Of a stretch of DNA of 20,746 nt, positions 15,292 to 20,746 are shown one piece after another. How positions within the stretch are numbered: the first letter of the stretch is position 1; every line of letters begins with the position of its first letter. This DNA is from GCA-2687515 sp002687515 (lineage in GTDB: Bacteria > Pseudomonadota > Alphaproteobacteria > Rhodospirillales > UBA2165), in NCBI GenBank assembly GCA_030745835.1, contig JASLNU010000022.1:1-20746 (forward strand), in the 5' to 3' direction. The notes under the pieces are model-generated. The model searched no databases. It had not been told where the DNA came from and was given only the letters and a program-made list of their open reading frames with translations. The position numbers and the translations under genes were made by a program.

Positions 15292-16797
15292 ATGTCATCC
15301 ATCGGTCCCCTGCCCCGGCTCCTGGCCGTCGGCCTCGGCGTTTTGGTGGCGCCGCTCGATTCCTCGGTCAATGTGGCGTTTCCCTACATGACCGATCATT
15401 TTTCGGTTCCGATTTCCGATACCAAGCTGATCGTCGTCAGTTTCATCCTGACCAGCATCAGCCTGATGTTGATTTCCGGGCGCGCCGGCGATGTCTGGGG
15501 CCACCGCCGCGTGTTCCAGACCGGCCTGGCCATCAGCGCCGCCGCCCTGGCCCTGGACGCGGCGGCGCCGTCCTTTTCCATCCTCCTGGCCGCCCGCGTC
15601 GCGCAAGGCGTCGGCGCCGCGCTGATCTTCGGCAGCGGCCCGGCGCTGGCCATCGGCCTTTACCCGGAAAACCGGCGCGGCCTGGTGATCGGCGCCTACG
15701 GCATGATGTTCGCCGCCGGCATGGCTGGCGGACCCTATATCGGCGGCTTGCTGGTCGATGCCTGGGATTGGCCGGCGGTATTCTGGTTCCGGGTGCCGAT
15801 CGCCCTGGCCGCGCTCGCCCTGTCGCCATTGCTGCCGCCGCCGCGCCGTGCAGCGCCGGACCGTCCTGACACCCCGGCCCGCTTTGATTTTACCGGTGCC
15901 GCCTTGCTTGGCGCCGGCATCGCCGCCCTCTTTACCGCCATCAATATGATCTGGGCCGGCGGCCTAACCTGGCTTGGTTTCGCCGCAATTTCGGTCCTCG
16001 CCTTCGCCTTCTTTATCCGCCGCCAGGCCCGCCACCCGCAGCCGATCATCGATCTCAAATATTTCCGCGCGCCCTGGTTCTCGGGCCTGGCCGGCGCCAG
16101 CGTCCTCATAAACCTGGCCAGCTTCGTGATCATGCTGCTGACCCCGTTTTACTTCCGCCGCATATCGGGGCTCGGCGCCGGCGACGCCGGGCTGGTGCTG
16201 GCCAGCTACCCGGCGGGGCTGGCCCTGGCGGCCCTCGCAACCGGTCGCATCCTCGGCGCCATCGATCTCCGCGTCCGGGCCACGCAGCTTTCGGCGCGGG
16301 CACTGGCGGCCCGGTTCCTGGTGCTGGCGCCGCTGGTCGGCGCCGCCGGTCTATGGCTGGTCGGCGGCTGGAACACGGCCACCGGCCTCGGCGCCATGCT
16401 CGCTGGCATGGTCCTGGCCGGGCTCGGCCTCGGCATCTTCCAGGCTTCGTACTTTTACACGGTCACCGGCGAGATGCCGCGCGCCGACCGGGGCGTCGCC
16501 GGCAGCCTGGCGGAAATGACCCGCGCCACCGGCTACCTGGCCGCCGCCTCGCTGTTGTTCGAGCTGTTCCGCGTCATCTCCGATGACGCCGCCGCCGCCG
16601 GCGCCGGGGCGGACGCCGCCTTCCTGGCCGGCTTCCAGGCGACCCTCCATTGGGCGGCGGCCCTGTCGGCGGCGGTTTTCGTCCTGGCGCTGATCTCCGC
16701 CCGGGGTCAAGGCCGCCAAGGCGGTGGTGCAAAGCCCAATGGTGCAAAGCCCGATGGTGCAAAGCCCGATGGTGCAAAGGATGGGCGAAGCGGTTAA
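15292..16797 (+). CDS. MFS transporter, DHA2-like 14-TM exporter
   Basis: This 501-residue inner-membrane proton antiporter probably exports a small molecule. The first membrane helix carries LDSSVNVAFP (22-31), the DHA2 variant of the LDxTIVNVALP motif. Motif A follows as GRAGDVWGHRRV (63-74), and the helix-5 antiporter segment is around MMFAAGMAGGPYIGG. About fourteen hydrophobic helices are visible. The last 25 residues are a hydrophilic tail with repeated GAKPD units. The substrate is unknown. Iron-type operator candidates upstream would fit a siderophore or metal-linked compound, but this is inference. The ATG at 15292 begins directly before the first helix. uvrB begins 9 bases after its stop, so the two are likely co-transcribed. 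Confidence 0.9.
   Translation: MSSIGPLPRLLAVGLGVLVAPLDSSVNVAFPYMTDHFSVPISDTKLIVVSFILTSISLMLISGRAGDVWGHRRVFQTGLAISAAALALDAAAPSFSILLAARVAQGVGAALIFGSGPALAIGLYPENRRGLVIGAYGMMFAAGMAGGPYIGGLLVDAWDWPAVFWFRVPIALAALALSPLLPPPRRAAPDRPDTPARFDFTGAALLGAGIAALFTAINMIWAGGLTWLGFAAISVLAFAFFIRRQARHPQPIIDLKYFRAPWFSGLAGASVLINLASFVIMLLTPFYFRRISGLGAGDAGLVLASYPAGLALAALATGRILGAIDLRVRATQLSARALAARFLVLAPLVGAAGLWLVGGWNTATGLGAMLAGMVLAGLGLGIFQASYFYTVTGEMPRADRGVAGSLAEMTRATGYLAAASLLFELFRVISDDAAAAGAGADAAFLAGFQATLHWAAALSAAVFVLALISARGQGRQGGGAKPNGAKPDGAKPDGAKDGRSG
16726..16785 (+). repeat. 15-bp tandem repeat in the MFS C-terminus
   Basis: The unit GGTGCAAAGCCCGAT occurs at 16726-16740 (with AAT in place of GAT), 16741-16755 and 16756-16770, with a degenerate fourth unit at 16771-16785. 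It is in frame and encodes GAKPN, GAKPD, GAKPD and GAKDG. Copy number can change without a frameshift. Confidence 0.9.
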
Positions 16798-16806
16798 AAT
16801 ACCCCG

Positions 16807-18981
16807 ATGTTCGAGCGCGCCATCTTCATCCCGGAAAAGCGCCCCGTGGTCGAGGGCGGCGCGGCCTTGCGCGTCGTATCCGAGTTTGCCCCGGCCGGCG
16901 ATCAGCCCGAAGCCATCAATGAGCTGAGCCAAGGCCTCGAGGCCGGCGAGCGCGACCAGGTGCTGCTCGGCGTCACCGGTTCGGGCAAGACCTTCACCAT
17001 GGCCCACACCATCCAGAACCTGAACCGCCCGACCCTGGTGCTGGCCCCCAACAAGACATTGGCGGCGCAATTGTACGGCGAGATGAAGGAGTTCTTCCCG
17101 GATAACGCGGTCGAATATTTCGTCTCCTACTACGACTATTACCAGCCCGAAGCCTACGTGCCGCGCACCGACACCTATATCGAAAAAGACGCTTCGATCA
17201 ACGAACAGATCGACCGCATGCGCCATTCGGCGACGCGCGCCCTGTTGGAGCGTAACGATGTCATTATCGTCGCCAGCGTCTCCTGTATCTACGGCATCGG
17301 CGCCGTCGAAACCTATGCCGGGATGACCGTCAAACTAAGGCCCGGCGACCGCATCGAGCGGGCCGAGCTCCTGAAACGTTTCGTCGAGCTGCAATACAGC
17401 CGCAACGACATGGCCTTTTACCGCTCCACCTTCCGCGTGCGCGGCGACGTCATCGAGATTTTCCCCTCGCACCTGGAAGACCGGGCCTGGCGCCTGAGCC
17501 TGTTCGGCGACGAACTGGAAGGCATCTGGGAGATCGATCCCCTGACCGGCGAAAAGGTCTCGGCCCTGGAAGAGGTCACGGTCTACCCCTCCAGCCACTA
17601 TGTGACGCCGCGCCCGACCCTCCGCCAGGCGATCCCCGAGATCAGGGAGGAATTGAAAGAGCGGGTTGCCTGGTTCGAAGCCGAGGGCAAGCTCTTGGAA
17701 GCGCAGCGCTTGGGCGAGCGCACCAGCTTCGATCTGGAGATGCTGGAAGCCACCGGCCATTGCGCCGGCATCGAAAACTATTCCCGCTACCTCACCGGCC
17801 GCAACGCCGGCGAGCCGCCGCCGACCCTGTTCGAATATTTGCCCGAGAACGCGTTGCTGATCGTCGACGAGTGCCACGTCACGGTGCCGCAGCTGGGCGC
17901 CATGTACAAGGGCGATTATAACCGCAAATCGACCCTCGCCGAGTTCGGCTTCCGGCTGCCCTCCTGCGTCGACAACCGGCCCCTCAAATTCGAGGAATGG
18001 GACGCCATGCGCCCGCAGACCACCTATGTCTCGGCCACCCCCGGCCCGTGGGAGATTGAGCGCACCGGCGGCGTCTTCACCGAACAGGTGGTGCGCCCGA
18101 CCGGCCTCATCGATCCCCAATGCATCATCCGCCCGGTGGCCAGCCAGGTCGATGACCTGTTGGCCGAATGCCGGGACGCGGCGGGGGCCGGCCAGCGCGT
18201 CCTGGTCACCACCCTGACCAAGAAAATGTCGGAAGACCTGACCGAATATATGCACGAAGCCGGGGTCCGCGTCCGCTACCTGCATTCCGACATCGACACT
18301 TTGGAACGCATTGAGATCATCAGGGATCTGCGCCTTGGCGCCTTCGACGTGCTGGTCGGCATCAATTTGTTGCGCGAGGGGCTGGATATCCCCGAATGCG
18401 CCCTGGTCGCCATCCTCGACGCCGACAAGGAAGGTTTTTTGCGCTCCAAGACCTCGCTGGTGCAGACCATCGGCCGGGCGGCCCGCAATGTCGACGGGCG
18501 GGTCATTCTTTACGCCGACAAGATGACCGACAGTTTGCAATACGCGATCGGCGAAACCAACCGCCGCCGCGACAAACAAAAAGCCTATAACGAGGCCCAC
18601 GGCATCACCCCGGAAAGCGTCAAGAAGGGCATCACCGATGTCCTCGAGAGCGTCTACGAGGCCGATTACGTCACCGTCGATACCGGGACCGGCGAAACCC
18701 ACCTGGTCGGCGACAACTACAAGAGCCACATGGCCGACCTCAAATCCCGCATGCTGGGTGCCGCCGCCAACCTGGAATTCGAGGAAGCCGCGAGGCTCCG
18801 CGACGAAATCCGCCGCTTGGAGGGCATCGAGCTCGGCCTCGGCAAGGCCGGTGTCGCCCCATCGGCGGCGGCGGCGGCGGGCCTCGGCGGGCGGGGATCG
18901 ATGCCGCAGAAGAAGATGCAGAACTTCGGCGGCGCGAAGATGAATAAGAAGAAGAAGCGGAGAAAAAGAATTGGAGCCTAG
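16807..18981 (+). CDS. uvrB: Excinuclease ABC subunit B
   Basis: UvrB is the ATP-driven damage-verification helicase of nucleotide excision repair, loaded by UvrA and recruiting UvrC. Walker A is GVTGSGKT (55-62). The damage-probing beta-hairpin is YYDYYQPEAYVPRTDTYIEK (108-127). Motif II reads DECH (354-357) where DESH is usual. Motifs V/VI follow (INLLREGLDIPECALVAILD, QTIGRAARN). The UvrC-binding UVR motif is near residues 641-680 (NLEFEEAARLRDEI). After it comes an Ala/Gly linker and a strongly basic tail (NKKKKRRKR), making 724 residues, longer than the 673 of Escherichia coli. The start lies 9 bases after the MFS stop with no strong ribosome site. The partner uvrC is about 10 kb upstream on the same strand. 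Confidence 0.97.
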   Translation: MFERAIFIPEKRPVVEGGAALRVVSEFAPAGDQPEAINELSQGLEAGERDQVLLGVTGSGKTFTMAHTIQNLNRPTLVLAPNKTLAAQLYGEMKEFFPDNAVEYFVSYYDYYQPEAYVPRTDTYIEKDASINEQIDRMRHSATRALLERNDVIIVASVSCIYGIGAVETYAGMTVKLRPGDRIERAELLKRFVELQYSRNDMAFYRSTFRVRGDVIEIFPSHLEDRAWRLSLFGDELEGIWEIDPLTGEKVSALEEVTVYPSSHYVTPRPTLRQAIPEIREELKERVAWFEAEGKLLEAQRLGERTSFDLEMLEATGHCAGIENYSRYLTGRNAGEPPPTLFEYLPENALLIVDECHVTVPQLGAMYKGDYNRKSTLAEFGFRLPSCVDNRPLKFEEWDAMRPQTTYVSATPGPWEIERTGGVFTEQVVRPTGLIDPQCIIRPVASQVDDLLAECRDAAGAGQRVLVTTLTKKMSEDLTEYMHEAGVRVRYLHSDIDTLERIEIIRDLRLGAFDVLVGINLLREGLDIPECALVAILDADKEGFLRSKTSLVQTIGRAARNVDGRVILYADKMTDSLQYAIGETNRRRDKQKAYNEAHGITPESVKKGITDVLESVYEADYVTVDTGTGETHLVGDNYKSHMADLKSRMLGAAANLEFEEAARLRDEIRRLEGIELGLGKAGVAPSAAAAAGLGGRGSMPQKKMQNFGGAKMNKKKKRRKRIGA

Positions 18982-18987
18982 ACTCAA

Positions 18988-19022
18988 GCCCGGCTGGGGA
19001 TGGCCGGGTCGGCCAGCCGGGC
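18988..19022 (+). repeat. Hairpin-family copy 1, type A
   Basis: Outer arms GCCCGGCT (18988-18995) and AGCCGGGC (19015-19022) pair perfectly over 8 bp. Inside is a one-sided bulge GGGGAT, then GGCC/GGCC around GGGTC. It begins 7 bases after the uvrB stop and could act on the uvrB mRNA end. About 20 bases of right flank (to ATTATTCGCGA) are shared with copy 5. Confidence 0.85.
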
Positions 19023-19111
19023 GCCCCGATTATTCGCGATACGGCCACGCCGCTTAGCAAGGCGCCTAAGATTTCCGTGGCACCACATCAGTGTCCGAAC
19101 TCCACCTCTAC

Positions 19112-19146
19112 GGGCGCATGGCCGACCCGGCCATCCCCATGCACCC
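19112..19146 (-). repeat. Hairpin-family copy 2, type B, inverted
   Basis: Read on the minus strand the arms are GGGTGCAT and ATGCGCCC (one G-T wobble), with the same GGGGAT bulge and GGCC/GGCC inner stem around GGGTC. Its flank TCGGACACT is shared with copy 4, and GTGTCGCATC on the other side with copy 3. Confidence 0.85.
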
Positions 19147-19268
19147 TATGTCCTGGATGCGACACTTTTCCCAAAAATCCACCATACCGATTCACGTTGA
19201 TTCCTACCGTTTCATAACGGAATCTACCGGTTTATTCAGCGGGGTACCAAGAATTTTCAGGATACACC

Positions 19269-19297
19269 GTAGGGGCGGGTTTCAAACCCGCCCCTAC
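19269..19297. repeat. 29-base near-perfect palindrome
   Basis: GTAGGGGCGGGTTT (19269-19282) and AAACCCGCCCCTAC (19284-19297) are perfect 14-base inverted arms around a single C. I recall very similar GTAGGGGCG-type palindromes scattered between genes in unrelated bacteria, so this is probably a member of a widespread intergenic palindrome class. It could also stop transcription. Confidence 0.85.
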
Positions 19298-19347
19298 AGC
19301 AACTGAATTTTGGCGCATCTAATTTCCGCATGAACGCCATCGCGTCG

Positions 19348-19418
19348 GGCGCATGGCCAAGCCCGCTCCGCCGAAGCAGCTTCGGCTGCGCAGGCCGGAC
19401 CCGGCCAATCCCCACGCG
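19348..19418 (-). repeat. Hairpin-family copy 3, type B, inverted, with insertion
   Basis: The outer arms GGGCGCAT (19348-19355) and ACGCGCCC (19411-19418), the bulge and the GGCC blocks are recognisable. The loop side is enlarged by roughly 35 bases containing a second hairpin, GCCGAAG-CAG-CTTCGGC (19370-19386). One outer pair is mismatched. Confidence 0.7.
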
Positions 19419-19458
19419 CCCTGTGCAGATGATGCGACACTTTCTGTATAAGAATCCC

Positions 19459-19498
19459 ATATGGTTTTATATGGATTCATAGGGATTTATAGGGGTTA
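19459..19498 (+). repeat. Four degenerate 10-bp tandem repeats
   Basis: ATATGGTTTT, ATATGGATTC, ATAGGGATTT and ATAGGGGTTA follow each other without gaps. The shared core is ATAkGG plus a T-rich tail. The array is strongly AT-rich in a GC-rich neighbourhood and lies between inverted hairpin copies 3 and 4. Confidence 0.65.
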
Positions 19499-19507
19499 AA
19501 GGACACA

Positions 19508-19542
19508 GGGCGCATGGGGATGGCCGGGTTGGCCATGCGCCC
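19508..19542 (+). repeat. Hairpin-family copy 4, type B
   Basis: Outer arms GGGCGCAT (19508-19515) and ATGCGCCC (19535-19542) pair perfectly, with bulge GGGGAT and inner GGCC/GGCC around GGGTT. The right flank carries TCGGACACTAATGTG, shared with copy 2. Confidence 0.85.
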
Positions 19543-19724
19543 GTCCGGATAGAACTCGGACACTAATGTGACACGCCGGCGTCGATCGTGTTCGGACCTA
19601 TCGGAAGCGTCCACGCAAACCCCTCCACCGCCGCTCAAAATCGGAACGGCGGGTGATCAAACAGCATATTCACAATTTATAAGAACATGGAATTATAATA
19701 TAGTAGGGTAAATATGAAATTCAA

Positions 19725-19760
19725 GCCCGGCTGGGGATTGGCCGGGTTGGCCAGCCGGGC
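19725..19760 (+). repeat. Hairpin-family copy 5, type A
   Basis: Outer arms GCCCGGCT (19725-19732) and AGCCGGGC (19753-19760) are identical to those of copy 1. The bulge is GGGGATT and the inner GGCC/GGCC surrounds GGGTT. The right flank to ATTATTCGCGA matches copy 1. Confidence 0.85.
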
Positions 19761-19807
19761 GCCCCTATTATTCGCGACTCCGCCTCGCGGCCCGGCCCAA
19801 CGGCATA

Positions 19808-19842
19808 GGGCGCGTGGGGATGGCCAGATTGGCCATGCGCCC
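19808..19842 (+). repeat. Hairpin-family copy 6, type B
   Basis: Arms GGGCGCGT (19808-19815) and ATGCGCCC (19835-19842) pair with one wobble. The bulge is GGGGAT and the inner GGCC/GGCC surrounds AGATT. It is about 96 bases before the SEC-C start. Confidence 0.85.
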
Positions 19843-19938
19843 GTCGAGATAGATAAATTCGTTTGAGATAATGTAGGATAGCTGGGTGCCTAGTTAGATA
19901 TCAGGTGAATGATTATTGCCTGCAATGGACAATAGACT

Positions 19939-20607
19939 ATGGAAAATCAATCAGGTTCTAATCGTCAAATTCCCCCCACATTTAAGCCTAAATGGAATAG
20001 CTCTTGCTTGTGCGGTTCAGGACAAAAATTCAAAGATTGTTGCCGCCGACATCTACCTGGTTCGGACATAGGAAAAAAAGCCCGATTCGAGACCAATGCT
20101 GGAAATCATATTAAGGCTCTGAAAGCCTATCGAGCAGATATCACCCAATATACGATTTGGCATAAAAGCCATACCGAACCATTTGCATTACAGGGTATAC
20201 CGGCCATCCAACCCATGTTGGAGATCGACATTAAGGCTCTGGCCGAGCAAATAAATGAACTTTGCTGGACATATCTAAGAATAGATAGTCAATCGGAAAT
20301 TTCCGCAGTGCTGGAACGACTGCGCAGAAATATCACCGATCCACGCTGGCAAAGAAAGATCACATATTTTCATGCCATGGTTGCGTTATGGACAAATGAT
20401 GATCGGGATGTGGCGAGGAAAGAGTTTGAAAAACTGGGTAAAATTACAAGCGAAGAGAATGATGTGGAAATTCTGCAGCTTTACATCGATCTCTATAATG
20501 ATCAGCTTTCCTTCGCAGCTGGTATCGATCTTTACAACCGCGTTCTTGCGCTAACCGACAGTCTCGGCGAGCAACTACAATATAGAGCAGCAAAGGCCAC
20601 CAGCTAG
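19939..20607 (+). CDS. SEC-C motif protein of unknown function, probably 3'-truncated
   Basis: The 222-residue reading has an N-terminal SEC-C zinc motif, SSCLCGSGQKFKDCCRR (21-37). Its ligands are Cys23, Cys25, Cys34 and Cys35, in the pattern seen at the end of SecA and in many stand-alone proteins. The rest is mostly helical and hydrophilic (for example LAEQINELCWTYLRI, ISAVLERLRRNI, DVARKEFEKLGKI), which may be TPR-like repeats; I do not recognise a catalytic domain. Base composition is clearly more AT-rich than the genes before it, suggesting transfer. The stop codon lies within a few bases of an apparent insertion-sequence end, so the true C-terminus may have been removed. No strong ribosome site is seen before the ATG. 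Confidence 0.7.
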   Translation: MENQSGSNRQIPPTFKPKWNSSCLCGSGQKFKDCCRRHLPGSDIGKKARFETNAGNHIKALKAYRADITQYTIWHKSHTEPFALQGIPAIQPMLEIDIKALAEQINELCWTYLRIDSQSEISAVLERLRRNITDPRWQRKITYFHAMVALWTNDDRDVARKEFEKLGKITSEENDVEILQLYIDLYNDQLSFAAGIDLYNRVLALTDSLGEQLQYRAAKATS

Positions 20608-20746
20608 AGCTATTGTCAAAAGTTGTGTATGGGCTGATCAAGCGGCGGCGCGATCCTGGCGTTCTCCGTCTACGAATTTGACGCCGCGAATGATTTCGGC
20701 GAGATGATTCGATCCATCGAGTTTTCGCCATTTTCTCTGGGCGCAC
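20608..20746 (-). mobile_element. End of an IS256/Mutator-type insertion sequence (runs off window)
   Basis: This contains the transposase 3' end plus about 30 bases of outer sequence. The segment TTGTCAAAAGTTGTGTATGG (20613-20632) resembles the terminal repeats of this class as I recall them. The exact boundary cannot be set from one end; 20605-20612 is the likely range. Confidence 0.55.
20638..20746 (-). CDS. Transposase C-terminus, IS256/Mutator family (partial)
   Basis: On the minus strand, in the frame ending at the TGA 20638-20640, 35 codons are open to the window edge. They read AQRKWRKLDGSNHLAEIIRG and continue VKFVDGERQDRAAA. The Trp-Arg-Lys-Leu block followed by a Val-Lys-Phe-x-Asp-Gly block is typical of the extreme C-terminus of IS256-type DDE transposases. 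The catalytic residues lie outside the window. The overlapping 100-codon minus-strand reading in another frame is not a gene. Confidence 0.65.
   Translation of the reverse strand, partial: CAQRKWRKLDGSNHLAEIIRGVKFVDGERQDRAAA

Larger units (their letters stand above)
18982..19938. other. Repeat-rich intergenic region
   Basis: About 950 bases with no convincing gene: short readings of 66-71 codons are interrupted by hairpins and have no recognisable sequence. The region carries six copies of one palindromic family (two on the minus strand), one unrelated 29-base palindrome and a degenerate decamer array. It separates high-GC housekeeping uvrB from an AT-richer SEC-C gene and an insertion sequence. 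Confidence 0.75.

Noticed and set aside
15009..15371. Small readings in the MFS/aatA gap, including a minus-strand one ending in CCHCHGW
   Set aside because: They overlap the hairpin, the G10 tract and the operator-like sites, have no ribosome site of note, and match no family that I recognise. The Cys/His end is suggestive but unsupported.
17335..18987. 550-codon minus-strand reading opposite uvrB
   Set aside because: It is a shadow of uvrB caused by high-GC codon use, with no recognisable domain.
18982..19938. CRISPR array
   Set aside because: The repeats are palindromic, unevenly spaced, in both orientations and without uniform spacers, and no cas gene is present.
20444..20746. 100-codon minus-strand reading across the SEC-C end
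   Set aside because: It is out of frame with the transposase-like reading and overlaps SEC-C antisense. The frame ending at 20638 gives the family-like sequence.

Overview
The window reads as a stretch of alphaproteobacterial chromosome, probably a Rhodospirillales-like lineage. The evidence is high GC outside a few AT-rich gaps, a Rhizobium-type aspartate aminotransferase, and a uvrC-pgsA-moaD-moaE gene order that I associate with alphaproteobacteria. This assignment is inference; there is no rRNA gene in the window to confirm it.

Left part (1-4375). A partial OxyR-type LysR regulator faces away from a one-Cys-motif peroxiredoxin, with a good OxyR half-site between them. Next come a Crp/Fnr regulator preceded by a palindrome, a Ca2+/cation antiporter, and a pair of pterin genes: a pteridine-reductase-like SDR and the dihydroneopterin aldolase folB.

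Middle part (4376-9899). A roughly 350-base AT-rich gap holds four DnaA-box-like sites and resembles a replication origin or a DnaA-controlled promoter. It is followed by a tight co-directional run: uvrC, pgsA, mobB, moeA, moaD, moaE. This run combines nucleotide excision repair, phosphatidylglycerol synthesis and four molybdenum-cofactor genes. MoaD carries two extra residues (Ser-Val) after its functional Gly-Gly end.

Minus-strand block (9907-14882). In transcription order these are an aspartate aminotransferase (aatA), an EF-G-like GTPase that lacks the catalytic His of EF-G, and an SLC13/DASS anion transporter.

Right part (14883-18981). A 409-base gap contains a 39-nt hairpin, a G10 tract, a Fur-box-like site and an Irr/ICE-like site. 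It leads into a 14-TM DHA2-type MFS exporter and, 9 bases later, uvrB. The iron-type sites suggest that the exporter is iron-controlled.

Far right (18982-20746). About 950 bases carry no convincing gene but are packed with repeats. There are six copies of one hairpin family, whose inner stem and bulge are constant while the outer stem exists in two compensated versions. There is also a 29-base near-perfect palindrome and a degenerate decamer array. Then comes an AT-richer SEC-C zinc-motif gene of unknown function, whose 3' end lies against the end of an IS256/Mutator-type transposase running off the window. This end looks like a recombination-prone accessory patch, and the hairpin family is the most novel signal in the window.
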